Assembly (NCBI RefSeq): GCF_027595165.1
Contig: NZ_CP097291.1
Coordinates: forward strand, 1,612,001 to 1,676,000
From: Providencia sp. PROV188
GTDB taxonomy: Bacteria > Pseudomonadota > Gammaproteobacteria > Enterobacterales > Enterobacteriaceae
DNA length: 64,000 nt
Reading direction: 5' to 3'
The position numbers were made by a program, and so were the translations under genes. Below, one piece after another: positions 1 to 8,632 of the stretch. Positions within the stretch are counted from its first letter, which is position 1; each line of letters opens with the position of its first letter. The notes beneath the pieces are model-generated. The model searched no databases and had not been told where the DNA came from. It saw only the letters and a program-made list of their open reading frames with translations.

Positions 1-1
1 A

Positions 2-340
2 TTATTATGGCTAGATGATAATGACAGACGTCGTTTACAAGAAATATCAGATAGATTAGGGCGCTGTATTGAAGATTTAGATGGTTTTATTGCACGTACC
101 GCCATTATGTCTGATGAAATTACGAATATGATGACGGAAATGATGAATCGTCGAATCTATACCATGTCATTAATGGCGATGATATTTTTACCAACCACAT
201 TTTTAACCGGTTTATTTGGTGTGAACTTAGGGGGTATCCCTGGAAATGAATTCAAGTTTGCCTTTAGTGCGTTCTGTTTATTACTCGCCTGCTTAATTGC
301 TACGGTATTTTGGTGGTTAAAAAGAAGTCGATGGCTATAA
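2..340 (+). CDS. zntB: Zinc transporter ZntB, C-terminal part (5' end outside window)
   Basis: This is the 3' end of a CorA-family (2-TM-GxN) inner-membrane transporter. The frame is open from base 2 and ends at the TAA at 338-340. The visible part is the end of the long cytoplasmic helix, then two membrane segments, with the family signature GVN (in GVNLGGIPG) between them. ZntB moves Zn2+ across the inner membrane. The family call rests on the GxN loop, the paired terminal helices and the position directly before fnrS, the same neighbour as in E. coli. CorA proper carries GMN, so GVN favours ZntB. Nothing can be said about the start or promoter. Confidence 0.9.
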   Translation, partial: LLWLDDNDRRRLQEISDRLGRCIEDLDGFIARTAIMSDEITNMMTEMMNRRIYTMSLMAMIFLPTTFLTGLFGVNLGGIPGNEFKFAFSAFCLLLACLIATVFWWLKRSRWL

Positions 341-374
341 GAAAGGTGAATTGTTCTGGATAATGGGTGCTAGT

Positions 375-388
375 TTGAGATAAATCAA
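375..388 (+). promoter_or_regulatory. FNR site of fnrS
   Basis: TTGAGATAAATCAA matches the FNR consensus TTGAT-N4-ATCAA at 9 of 10 defined bases. Its centre (381.5) lies about 42 bp before the first base of the FnrS-like RNA at 424, the -41.5 position of class II FNR activation. FNR activation of fnrS is established in E. coli; its occurrence here is inferred from the site. Confidence 0.82.
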
Positions 389-423
389 TAAAGGGTATAG
401 GGTTTTAAGGCAATATTACTCCC

Positions 424-547
424 GCAGGTGAATGCAACGTTGAGCGATGAACGTTGTGCTCCATAATTGTAGTTTTTCTCATATTGAGTTCTTATACAGA
501 ATAATTGACCACTGTAATGCCGATGTATTTTACATCGGCTTTTTTTT
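424..547 (+). ncRNA. fnrS: FnrS small regulatory RNA
   Basis: This is an Hfq-dependent sRNA made under anaerobiosis; in E. coli it represses mRNAs of aerobic metabolism such as sodB and maeA. The 5' end starts with GCAGGTGAATGCAACGT, which I recognise as the conserved 5' targeting region of E. coli FnrS, followed by the GCGATG...CGTTG hairpin and a CTCCATAATTGT stretch. It ends in a perfect 9-bp terminator stem (519-527 with 531-539) and eight T. Length is about 124 nt, close to the E. coli RNA. The location right after zntB is the E. coli location, and an FNR site sits at the right distance upstream. A 78-codon reading frame on the opposite strand (385-621) has no support. Confidence 0.9.
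519..547 (+). terminator. Rho-independent terminator of fnrS
   Basis: A perfect 9-bp stem (GCCGATGTA with TACATCGGC), TTT loop and eight T residues. Confidence 0.93.
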
Positions 548-607
548 GCATAAAATCTGATGCCACCCCTGAGTTTGCCCAGAGGTAGCGGACCAATTTT
601 TATTATC

Positions 608-1522
608 TTACTTAACTTCAATCACATCTAAGCGGTCAGCACTGTAGTCTGGTTGATCATCTTCATCAATCATTGGCTGAGCAGGCAATTCTTCACGGTC
701 AAAAGCCATATCACCACCATTGATCACGGCATCACCATGTGAAATATTTTTAAAATCAAATAGTTCAGTATCACATAGGTGAGATGATACAACGTTCTGA
801 GTCGCTCTAAACATAGTTTCAATGCGCCCTGGGTAACGTTTATCCCAATCGCGTAGCATCTCTTTAATGACTTGGCGCTGTAAATTCGGCTGGGATCCAC
901 ATAAGTTACAAGGGATGATAGGGAATCCTTTTGCTTCAGCAAAACGCTCAATATCTTTTTCGCGGCAATAGGCGAGAGGGCGGATAACAATGTGTTTGCC
1001 ATCGTCACTCATCAATTTTGGTGGCATACCTTTTAATTTACCGCCGTAGAACATGTTTAAAAATAGGGTCTGTAAAATATCATCACGGTGATGACCGAGC
1101 GCTATTTTGGTCGCACCTAACTCTGTCGCCGTGCGATATAAGATGCCGCGACGTAAACGAGAGCACAGGGAACAGGTGGTTTTTCCTTCAGGAATTTTTT
1201 CTTTTACGATGCCATAGGTGTTTTCTTCAACAATTTTATACTCAACACCGAGTTCGTCTAAGTAAGCTGGCAAGATGTGTTCAGGGAAGCCTGGTTGTTT
1301 TTGGTCTAAGTTAACAGCGACCAAAGAGAATGAAATTGGGGCACTTTTTTGCAGGCTTTGCAAAATAGACAGCAGAGTATAGCTATCTTTCCCCCCAGAC
1401 AGGCAGACCATGATACGGTCGCCTTCTTCGATCATATTAAAATCGGCGATGGCTTGCCCAACATCACGGCGGATTCTTTTTTGGAGTTTGTTTAAGTTGT
1501 ATTGTTCTTTATTAGTCGTCAT
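608..1522 (-). CDS. ttcA: tRNA 2-thiocytidine(32) synthetase TtcA
   Basis: TtcA thiolates C32 of some tRNAs in an ATP- and [4Fe-4S]-dependent reaction in the cytoplasm. The 304-residue protein has the PP-loop SGGKDS (residues 42-47) for ATP binding, a CSLC pair (118-121) and a second Cys pair CNLC (206-209) that supply the cluster ligands. The length is normal for the family. The start at 1522 gives the expected N-terminus ([14 protein letters not shown]). The gene runs toward fnrS. In E. coli K-12 the Rac prophage is inserted at ttcA; here an integrase relic lies just upstream, so the neighbourhood has probably received an element before. Confidence 0.95.
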   Translation of the reverse strand: MTTNKEQYNLNKLQKRIRRDVGQAIADFNMIEEGDRIMVCLSGGKDSYTLLSILQSLQKSAPISFSLVAVNLDQKQPGFPEHILPAYLDELGVEYKIVEENTYGIVKEKIPEGKTTCSLCSRLRRGILYRTATELGATKIALGHHRDDILQTLFLNMFYGGKLKGMPPKLMSDDGKHIVIRPLAYCREKDIERFAEAKGFPIIPCNLCGSQPNLQRQVIKEMLRDWDKRYPGRIETMFRATQNVVSSHLCDTELFDFKNISHGDAVINGGDMAFDREELPAQPMIDEDDQPDYSADRLDVIEVK

Positions 1523-1619
1523 TCTCGGTTGTTCTTTCTTGTTTCTGATTGCTATTTAAATTTTTGAAATATATATGCTTTTTTGTTTTTTGTCGTTCTC
1601 GTTTTTTCTGAATTAACCC

Positions 1620-1678
1620 AGTCTTATACTGACTCGTGTATAAGACTTTGTATAAGATTCTAGACATTGGATAAGACT
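1620..1678. repeat. Four copies of a (G)TATAAGAC(T)-type motif
   Basis: AGTCTTATAC (1620-1629) is the exact inverse of GTATAAGACT (1638-1647). GTATAAGAT (1650-1658) and GGATAAGACT (1669-1678) follow. The last copy ends 3 bp before the ATG of the integrase relic. Clustered short motifs directly before an integrase gene are the usual layout of arm-type recombinase sites or an autoregulatory operator. That role is inference. Confidence 0.6.
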
Positions 1679-1681
1679 GAT

Positions 1682-1962
1682 ATGTCAGAAATTAATAAAC
1701 TCACAGACAAAAAGCTAAAAAACATTCATGGTAAAGAAATCTCTAAGCCGGTAATGATAGCAGATGGTAGGGGGCTTTCGATACTAGTAAGCAAAAAAGG
1801 TTCTATCTAATGGTCATACTCTTACCGATTTGAAGGTAAGTTAAGTAGGATGATAATAGGGCAATATCCTGATTTATCAATGAAACAGCCGCAAGACAAG
1901 GCTTCGAGCAATTTTGGTTTCAGGGCATGACCCAAATACCAAAAGCGGTAACTGTTCTGTTA
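1682..1962 (+). pseudogene. P4-type tyrosine integrase remnant (arm-binding N-terminus only)
   Basis: Reading from the ATG at 1682 gives 42 codons containing LTDKKLKN and IADGRGLSILV, typical of the N-terminal arm-DNA-binding domain (DUF4102) of P4-type integrases. A stop lies at 1808-1810. The same frame continues with WSYSYRF and IIGQYPDLS, which are the next family blocks, to a second stop at 1928-1930. A +1 frame then supplies VSGHDPN, matching the usual family sequence at that point. Similarity then ends and the catalytic domain is missing. The gene therefore has at least one nonsense mutation, one frameshift and a large 3' deletion. It is evidence of a past integration next to ttcA. Confidence 0.85.
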
Positions 1963-1987
1963 GTGCTATACAAGGTGCGAATCTAAC

Positions 1988-2638
1988 TTAATCTGCGTTA
2001 TTCTTTCTTTCATATCCATATAAATTAATCCTACCAGACAAATACTCACCTAAATATACTTCACTGATTTTATTAAAACCTTGTTTCGAAATATTGTCTT
2101 CTAACCACTCAATGTCTTTGCCGATGATTTCGAGTAAGTCATGGTTAGCTAAGCCATCGACGATAATTGGATAACGTATATTCTCATCGCCACTTTGGAT
2201 AATAGTCAATTGCCCATTTTGTTCGAGAACAACGCGTTTTAGTTGCTCTATTTCGTATATGCCATTTGATCTTAGTTTAAACATCAAATCATTAGCGGAA
2301 ACACCGTTTTTTAGACATTCTTTAACGTTAACGCTGCCATTATGTACCAAGGTTATAGGTTTGCCGTCAATAATTCGTTTAATAAAGGGATTATTCTCTT
2401 TTAAAAATTTAAGGGCAAAAACAAGTAAAGTCCATATGATTAACACGAGTATAAATTGCAGTACTGTTATTGATTCATTGTAAATGACACCACCAATAAT
2501 ACCGCCTAGAACATAGTTTTGAACTTGATCCATTGCGGATGAAGGGGCTAAATTTCCTTTGCCCATGAGGTTTATTTGAACAATCAGGCATAGGATCCCT
2601 AATCCAAGCTTTATAATAATAGGTGTATAAATAATCAT
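1988..2638 (-). CDS. DUF421 (YetF-family) membrane protein
   Basis: The 216-residue protein has three predicted N-terminal membrane helices (about residues 5-25, 38-58, 60-80) and then a soluble domain of mixed charge. That is the architecture of the DUF421/YetF family, whose biochemical function is unknown. It follows the DUF3290 gene by 8 bp and has a ribosome site (AAGG) seven bases before the ATG. DUF421-DUF3290 pairs are known as a conserved two-gene unit, commonest in Firmicutes. The pair is AT-rich and abuts the integrase relic, which suggests horizontal acquisition (inference). Confidence 0.75.
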   Translation of the reverse strand: MIIYTPIIIKLGLGILCLIVQINLMGKGNLAPSSAMDQVQNYVLGGIIGGVIYNESITVLQFILVLIIWTLLVFALKFLKENNPFIKRIIDGKPITLVHNGSVNVKECLKNGVSANDLMFKLRSNGIYEIEQLKRVVLEQNGQLTIIQSGDENIRYPIIVDGLANHDLLEIIGKDIEWLEDNISKQGFNKISEVYLGEYLSGRINLYGYERKNNAD

Positions 2639-2646
2639 TTTATGCC

Positions 2647-3093
2647 TTATTTTTTTATGATTTTAATTTCGGGATTTGTTAACCAAACTTTTTCTAAGCT
2701 GTAAGTTTGTTGATCTACGCTTAAATGAATACGGTAATAACGGTCATCAATTTTAATGATGATGCCATCGGATAATTGTACCGAGTTAGAAAATATAGAA
2801 TTTATATCAACCCCTTTTTCTTTTGATAATAACCTTACGAAATTAACCATTTGGGATGATTTTGAGTGTATATTTTGACTATCGGTATAATCTTGATACT
2901 GAATGCCTGAAATGAAGAGTAAAAATAAGAAGGCGATAATCGTTAAATCCCGATATTTAGTTTGTAGGCGGTGACGCATATATAGGATGAAAAAAACGAT
3001 TAAAGCAAATAAAGTGCCAAAAATAATAATATATTTAAAATAATCATTTATATTAGACTGCGCTTGCAAGTAATCTATCCCATAAAAATTCAT
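2647..3093 (-). CDS. DUF3290 family membrane protein
   Basis: The 148-residue protein has two membrane segments (about residues 21-41 and 51-64) followed by a small soluble domain. The length, topology and position directly before a DUF421 gene match DUF3290. The function is unknown; the pair probably forms one membrane complex because the genes are consistently coupled (inference from family knowledge and the 8-bp gap). The start at 3093 has a weak ribosome site (CAGGA). Confidence 0.7.
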   Translation of the reverse strand: MNFYGIDYLQAQSNINDYFKYIIIFGTLFALIVFFILYMRHRLQTKYRDLTIIAFLFLLFISGIQYQDYTDSQNIHSKSSQMVNFVRLLSKEKGVDINSIFSNSVQLSDGIIIKIDDRYYRIHLSVDQQTYSLEKVWLTNPEIKIIKK

Positions 3094-3415
3094 ATAAAAA
3101 TCATTCCTGATTGTTCACTATATCTATCTTTATTATAGTGACTTATTCGCATTTTAGCTCTGATATTAAAATCTAATTTTGAGTTGTCAGTCATTACCCA
3201 AGAGCTGTCATTGATTTTTATGTTGAAGTTAAAAATTGTCGATGGTTTCAGTATTTATCAAAGGAAGCATTTTGAAAACCTGCTTGTGGGATTAATTCAA
3301 GATAGTTTTTTAGATAACAAAAATATTAATGGAGATTTTATTCAAATATCGTAATGAAAATAATAATGTCGCTTCCCTTCAATAAATAAGTCATTTGAAG
3401 AGAAGCGATGAGCGA
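3094..3415. other. Intergenic stretch with one doubtful 44-codon ORF
   Basis: The 322 bp between two minus-strand operons contain a hairpin at 3369-3408 and a 44-codon plus-strand ORF (3220-3354) that starts MLKLKIVDGF. The ORF has no clear ribosome site and I do not recognise it. It could be a decayed gene end. Confidence 0.4.
3369..3408 (-). terminator. Terminator-like hairpin after Mo-hydroxylase operon 1
   Basis: An imperfect stem of about 14 bp (TCGCTTCCCTTCAA with TTGAAGAGAAGCGA) begins 8 bp after the cytochrome c stop codon. On the minus strand it is followed by an AT-rich tail without a clean T-run. Confidence 0.55.
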
Positions 3416-4735
3416 TTACTGAGCCGCCTTTTTCAGTTTTTCAACTTGTTCGGCAGTGACAGGTTTACCTTGCCCCCCCCATTCGGCGCGCGCCCATGAT
3501 ATTAAATCTGCCATTTCTTGTGGCGTTAAATCATCGGCAAAGCTTGGCATAGCATACATACGCTGCCCATTAGGGAAAGTGGTGGTTGGAATACCCGTTA
3601 ACACTACACTGATAAAGGTTTCGGGGCTGTCCATAGCTAAGATGGCATTACCTTTTAACGCTGGAATGCCATTAGGGACTCCTTCTCCGGTGATCCCGTG
3701 GCAACCTGCGCAGGTAGACATATACATTAACCGACCCGTTTCCATGATTTGACTTACATTACCCACGTCTGGTGAGTTTGCCTCAGGCAATGGAGCTGGC
3801 GGAGTGTCGGCTCCAAGTATTTTTCCTTGTTTATCCGTCATTAAATAAATTGCCATGTCATTAACATCGCTTTTATTCATCTGGCTAGTAGAAAAATGAG
3901 TCACTGTACTCATATCTGCAAATGCAGAGCCTTGCGGGGCATTCCCTGTAAGCAGGAATTGGCGCAAAGAGGCGGTATCGTACCCATGTTTGGAAAGCGC
4001 TTCGGCTGTAATATCAGGGATGGCTAAACCGGCTTCTTCACCCCCTTGAAGTGACCGTGAAAACTCGACACCCATCATTAAATTACGTGGTGAGTGACAA
4101 GCGCCACAGTGTGCTAGACCTTCAACAATATAAGCTCCTCGGTTCCACTCGGCAGAGCGTTGTGGGTCATGAGGCGCATTTTGTTTAGGGAAATTAAGTA
4201 AAGTCCAGAAGTTCATAAATGGGCGAACGGGTAGGACAAATACACCTGTATTTTCTTTGTTTGGCACATTGATTGGCGGAAGTGACATCACATAAGCATA
4301 CAGGGCATCAATATCATCCGATGTCGTCATATGGGTAAATACAAACGGCATGGCAGGGTAGAGATTGCCTCTTTCTTTACCAATTCCGTCTTTCAAAGCA
4401 CGATGGAAATCAGCACGGGTATAGTTACCGATACCAAATTGCTTATCAGGCGTGATATTTGTGGAATAAATGGTACCAAAAGGGGTTCCGATGGCACGCC
4501 CACCCGCAGCCAATGGCCCTTCAGGTAATGAGTGGCAACCAAAGCAATCACCAGCAGTTGCCAACTCTTGCCCTCTTGGCAGCAATTTGGCGACTTCTTC
4601 TGAGGTCAGCGGTTTATCTAAATCAGGACCGATACTGGAGGTACGAAAAGCACCAAATAGGATCGCAAGCATTAATATGATGAATAATAAGATAATAATA
4701 TAAATGCTTTTACGTAGAGAGCTGGATTTAGCCAT
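3416..4735 (-). CDS. Tri-haem cytochrome c subunit of Mo hydroxylase 1
   Basis: The 439-residue protein has an uncleaved N-terminal membrane anchor (about residues 10-30) and three c-type haem motifs: CFGCH (64-68), CGACH (210-214) and CAGCH (342-346). It matches the membrane-bound cytochrome subunit of periplasmic alcohol and aldehyde dehydrogenases. It is the last gene of a three-gene operon, 11 bp after the iron-sulphur subunit. Its inferred role is to take electrons from the [2Fe-2S] clusters and pass them to quinone or an oxidase. The soluble part should face the periplasm, since haem c is attached there. A paralogue lies at 34019-35254. Confidence 0.9.
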   Translation of the reverse strand: MAKSSSLRKSIYIIILLFIILMLAILFGAFRTSSIGPDLDKPLTSEEVAKLLPRGQELATAGDCFGCHSLPEGPLAAGGRAIGTPFGTIYSTNITPDKQFGIGNYTRADFHRALKDGIGKERGNLYPAMPFVFTHMTTSDDIDALYAYVMSLPPINVPNKENTGVFVLPVRPFMNFWTLLNFPKQNAPHDPQRSAEWNRGAYIVEGLAHCGACHSPRNLMMGVEFSRSLQGGEEAGLAIPDITAEALSKHGYDTASLRQFLLTGNAPQGSAFADMSTVTHFSTSQMNKSDVNDMAIYLMTDKQGKILGADTPPAPLPEANSPDVGNVSQIMETGRLMYMSTCAGCHGITGEGVPNGIPALKGNAILAMDSPETFISVVLTGIPTTTFPNGQRMYAMPSFADDLTPQEMADLISWARAEWGGQGKPVTAEQVEKLKKAAQ

Positions 4736-4746
4736 GAGGTTTCTCC

Positions 4747-5313
4747 CTAGTCGATCACGCAGCCAGGAGTGTCTAGAGCGACTTTCCTCACTGCTTCATA
4801 ATAGCGAACATAGCCTGTACAACGGCAAATATGCTCATTGAGGGCTTCTTCAATCGCATGTTCGAGTTGGTCTCGTTTCACTGGGTTTTTCTTCAGTTTA
4901 TCAAGAAATACCGTCGCACCCGTGACGAAACCGGGGGCACAATAGCCACACTGGAACGAAAAGTTTTCGATAAAAGCTTGTTGAATTGGCGTTAATTCAA
5001 CAACTTTGCCTTGTTCATCCAGTTTGGCTTGCCCTTCGATGGTAACAATATTTTTATTGTTGAAATAATGGGCACCAAAGATACAGGTACGGCTTTCAAC
5101 CGTTGAGCCATCGGGCTGAATTTCCATAATGGTGCAAGCATGGCAGATCCCTTGCCCGCAACCAAAGTGGGTGCCTGTGAGGTCAAGGTATTCATGTAAA
5201 AACTCAATCATTGGCATCCCAACAGGGACATCAATAGGACCAATTTTCTGGCCGTTAATGGTCAGTGTTAGTGGCTTGCGCTCAATAATCGGAACGGCAT
5301 GGTTGATTTTCAT
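4747..5313 (-). CDS. (2Fe-2S)-binding subunit of Mo hydroxylase 1
   Basis: The 188-residue protein has the two-cluster fold of the xanthine oxidase family small subunit. A plant-type cluster is bound by Cys52, 57, 60 and 77 (CGQGICHAC, then C). A second cluster in the helical domain is bound by Cys122 and 125 (CGYC) and Cys163 and 165 (CRC). It relays electrons from the Mo cofactor to the cytochrome subunit. Its start overlaps the end of the Mo-subunit gene by 4 bp, so the two are translationally coupled. It has no signal peptide; I infer that it is exported together with the Tat-bearing large subunit. Confidence 0.92.
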   Translation of the reverse strand: MKINHAVPIIERKPLTLTINGQKIGPIDVPVGMPMIEFLHEYLDLTGTHFGCGQGICHACTIMEIQPDGSTVESRTCIFGAHYFNNKNIVTIEGQAKLDEQGKVVELTPIQQAFIENFSFQCGYCAPGFVTGATVFLDKLKKNPVKRDQLEHAIEEALNEHICRCTGYVRYYEAVRKVALDTPGCVID

Positions 5314-8228
5314 GAGAGTGCCTTTTTAATTTTATCTACCGTGATAGGGAATTCATAGAAACGCTTACCTGTCGCATGGGTTAATGCGTTACTCGTCGCA
5401 GGTAAGATAGGGATCATTCCCAGTTCTGCCATGCCTTTTGGTGGCGAAGTTTCTGATAGGGGAGGTAAGTAATCAATGGTTTGTTGCCAAACCGCAACAT
5501 CTTTTGCGCGTGGCAGAACATAGCGATTAAAGTTCCATGTTCCATTACCTGGCCCATCTTCATACAGTGGCAATTCTTCCATCAATGCGTGACCAATACC
5601 CATCGCGGTACCTCCTTGAATTTGGCCTGAAACCAATTCAGGGACAATCATTGTACCGGGATCCATAATCATATGGTGGCGCATGATATCGACCTCACCC
5701 GTCATAGTATTGACGTTGAGCTCGACGAGGCAGGAAGCTGGTGTGACCGTAGTTGGGTCAGCTTTTGCGCGTTGTGTTGGTGGGTAATAGGCAATTTTAC
5801 GTTTAATAAAATGGTAACCGCCAGTTGTCATCTGCTTTTTCAGTTCTTGTGGAGCACCCTCGCCATAACGAACGGATATTGCATCGAGAGGGAGATTTTT
5901 CAATCCTACAGTTGGAATATCGAACTCTGCGCGAGCCCACTGCCAGCTTGAATAGCCGTGAACAGCAACTCCGGTGATTAGCCCCATCTCATGGGCTCTT
6001 TTGGCTAAAATGTCAAAAGGAATGGGCTTCATCCCACCACCGCCAATACCATCAGATCCGACACGAATATCTGCAAATTCAACATTTAAGCCATTGAATG
6101 CTCCTCCGCCTGGACCTTCACTCCAAATGCTTTTGGCCGCAGGCCATAGGGTATTTTCTAATAAAAAATGACCCGCTTGGCGTGTACCAAATCCAATGTA
6201 ATAAACACCGCTCGATGAACTCATGTCAGGGATCAGCGCAGGTGTCCAATAGGGATCAGTTTTTGACAGTTCATCTTGTTTTTTCTGATCTGCCCAACTG
6301 GTTTTGAGTGGTAGTTCTGCAAATTCAGTTACCCCAAATTCAACCACATCAGGGGCTTTGCTGAGTGCTTGCCATACCATAACTTGTTGTGCGGTTGTAC
6401 CACCGGTACCAATCTCTTGCATACAATGGCGCATTGTTAGCTTGCCATTCGCATCAAATTCAAGAGAAAGAATCGTTGGAACACCGCTAGAACCATAAAC
6501 TTGCTGCACTTGCGCAAAGCCAACGCCGTATAACTTACCGGGGTTTTTTGCTTCATAATCGACTTTATTTTTTTCACGATCGACCCAAATCGGGTGTTTT
6601 TCCGCAAGATTTAACATTTCGACATTGCGAGGGTCACCAGCTATTACACCACCTTGTGTATTCGGATAACCTTCTAATATGGCATTACGGCGGCGCAGTT
6701 CAATTGGGTCAATATTGAGGTTATGAGCGATTTCATCGACCATCAATTCAGTGACTGCCATCGACTGTAAGGAACCAAAGCCACGCATTGAGCCTGCTTC
6801 GACAGCCGGGGTGGCCATGGCGAGAGCGGTGAGGTCAGATTTTGGGAAATAATAAATAGATTGGGCACCACGTACCGCAACGTGTGATACGGCAACCGAG
6901 AGGTTTTCACGACCTCCACCATTACAGTTATAAGTACCTTTTAATACATCAAATTTGCCCGTTTTTTTATCACCGATAATGGTGACATCCATCTCAATAG
7001 AGTGGCGTTTCATTCCCATTTGGAATTGTTCATAGCGGTCATTTGCCATACGAACAGGTAAGCCATCAGCATAGAAACTGGCGACCATCGAATAGAAAGG
7101 AAAAACCGAATAGTCTTTTGAGCCATAACCGACGGTAGAACCTGTTAATAACACAATGTTCTCGACAGAAAAATGTTTGTTGTGCTTCGATAACTCAGCA
7201 GCGGCGTTGACGACTCCTGCAGGAGACTGTGTCGCGGTTAAAATATGCAGTGTTTTGGTTTGTGCGTCATACCAAGTATTACAGTTATCAGGCTCCATTG
7301 CGCAAGGGTCAATGGATTGTGAAAAACCATGGCGCTCAATCACAAATTTATCGGGATTCTGGCGAGCTGCAGCGATTTCTTGTTCAATTTGCCGTGCGTA
7401 ATCCATTGCTTTTTCTTGTTTATCAGGGCTTTTTTCTGCCTGATGAAGGGCTTGAATAAAACCACCACCACGATCTTTACGGATCACTGGTGGAATAGAA
7501 ATGGCATGTTTGGGGTCATATGGAGGCCAAACAGGTGTATTGCCATCGAACCCACCTTTAATACCTGAATCTTGATAAGGGGAAAAGATAGAAGGTGAAA
7601 GTGGTGTATCACCACCGATACGTACATATCGCGCTGCACCATAGTTAGCGGGCGGTTTTGGTCCAGTCACCATTCCATATTTTACGGTGTTTGTCGCAAA
7701 ACGTAACATACGCTGTGCTGCGCTGTATTTATCGAAATCATGATAAATCAAGATGGCAACAGGGTGGCCAATAATCGGTGGAGTGTCCCCTAGAGGCACT
7801 AAAATATTGGTGCCATAGAAGCCTTTTCCCATACTGGTGTCTTGAGGAATATTTAAGCCATCACGGATAAGGTCTTCTTGTAAAACAACTTTATCAGGCT
7901 GTAAATTTGGACCTAACATTGAAATATCAATGCCTTCAAAGGTTTTATCTGCTTCTGTTGCTTTTAACATAAAGGCATAGCTTTGTTTTTTAGGCCAACC
8001 AGGAATGTCTTTAGCGCGGTAATCACGAGCAAAATTTTTACGGCCGGTGACCTTTTCAACACCATCCCAACGAAAGCGTGCTTTACCATTTTGACCTATC
8101 CAATCGGTTGATGGAGAGTCAGAATCTAGCTCCATTGCTATCGCAAAAGGGAGCTTACCCACCATCACTGCAATGCCTGCAATAGTGCCTAGTTTGATGA
8201 AGTTACGTCTAGAAATATGACCCGACAT
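5310..8228 (-). CDS. Tat-exported molybdopterin-binding subunit of Mo hydroxylase 1
   Basis: This 972-residue protein belongs to the xanthine dehydrogenase / isoquinoline 1-oxidoreductase beta family. It starts with a twin-arginine signal (SRRNFIK at residues 6-12, then a hydrophobic stretch). I chose the ATG at 8228 because it has an AGGGAG ribosome site and puts the RR motif at the N-terminus; the frame extends 18 codons further upstream without such support. Near the C-terminus GMAELG places the likely catalytic base Glu935, corresponding to Glu in the GVGEP motif of xanthine oxidase. With the two following genes it forms a three-subunit periplasmic enzyme like the AldFGH aldehyde dehydrogenases. 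The substrate (aldehyde or N-heterocycle) cannot be read from the sequence. It has a paralogue at 35799-38594. Confidence 0.9.
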   Translation of the reverse strand: MSGHISRRNFIKLGTIAGIAVMVGKLPFAIAMELDSDSPSTDWIGQNGKARFRWDGVEKVTGRKNFARDYRAKDIPGWPKKQSYAFMLKATEADKTFEGIDISMLGPNLQPDKVVLQEDLIRDGLNIPQDTSMGKGFYGTNILVPLGDTPPIIGHPVAILIYHDFDKYSAAQRMLRFATNTVKYGMVTGPKPPANYGAARYVRIGGDTPLSPSIFSPYQDSGIKGGFDGNTPVWPPYDPKHAISIPPVIRKDRGGGFIQALHQAEKSPDKQEKAMDYARQIEQEIAAARQNPDKFVIERHGFSQSIDPCAMEPDNCNTWYDAQTKTLHILTATQSPAGVVNAAAELSKHNKHFSVENIVLLTGSTVGYGSKDYSVFPFYSMVASFYADGLPVRMANDRYEQFQMGMKRHSIEMDVTIIGDKKTGKFDVLKGTYNCNGGGRENLSVAVSHVAVRGAQSIYYFPKSDLTALAMATPAVEAGSMRGFGSLQSMAVTELMVDEIAHNLNIDPIELRRRNAILEGYPNTQGGVIAGDPRNVEMLNLAEKHPIWVDREKNKVDYEAKNPGKLYGVGFAQVQQVYGSSGVPTILSLEFDANGKLTMRHCMQEIGTGGTTAQQVMVWQALSKAPDVVEFGVTEFAELPLKTSWADQKKQDELSKTDPYWTPALIPDMSSSSGVYYIGFGTRQAGHFLLENTLWPAAKSIWSEGPGGGAFNGLNVEFADIRVGSDGIGGGGMKPIPFDILAKRAHEMGLITGVAVHGYSSWQWARAEFDIPTVGLKNLPLDAISVRYGEGAPQELKKQMTTGGYHFIKRKIAYYPPTQRAKADPTTVTPASCLVELNVNTMTGEVDIMRHHMIMDPGTMIVPELVSGQIQGGTAMGIGHALMEELPLYEDGPGNGTWNFNRYVLPRAKDVAVWQQTIDYLPPLSETSPPKGMAELGMIPILPATSNALTHATGKRFYEFPITVDKIKKALS

Positions 8229-8443
8229 AGTGTGCTCCCTGATTATATTTTTAGGGTTTTTATTATGAGCAATGGAAGTCAATAATATTTTTTAGCCACG
8301 CATTATAAGATTGTTTTATTTCGATTTAATTTGTTCGCAATTTGATGGCTAATATCAGATAGCTCAGTAAGTTACATAAATAGTATGGGTATCTGTATTG
8401 ATATATCAAGAACGAGTAAAGGGATCTAGACAAGAAAGTGAAT

Positions 8444-8477
8444 AATACTGTTGTGGTCATCTTAATATGACAGTATT
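8444..8477. repeat. Inverted repeat upstream of Mo hydroxylase operon 1
   Basis: AATACTGT (8444-8451) and ACAGTATT (8470-8477) are a perfect 8-bp inverted pair. A competing inner pair is GTCAT (8456-8460) with ATGAC (8467-8471). It may be a regulator binding site; no regulator gene is adjacent. Confidence 0.45.
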
Positions 8478-8632
8478 GAATAAAATAACTGAGTTTTATT
8501 AGAATGTAATTTATTTAAATGATAGTAATTCTTATTAATGAATAATTAAATCAATATGTATTTTATTATATAAAGCATATGATTATGTCGATATTGTGAT
8601 AAGAGTGACTACAACGTCGGTAGCTTAAAAAC

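Noticed and set aside
385..621. 78-codon ORF on the minus strand opposite fnrS
   Set aside because: It has no family match or ribosome site and runs through the FnrS terminator; the sRNA explains the sequence.
1682..1962. Intact phage integrase
   Set aside because: In-frame stops, a frameshift and loss of the whole catalytic domain show a relic.
3220..3354. 44-codon ORF after Mo operon 1
   Set aside because: No ribosome site or recognisable family; too weak to call a gene.
8398..8409. FNR site TTGATATATCAA
   Set aside because: The half-sites are separated by 2 bp, whereas FNR needs 4 bp; it may bind something else.
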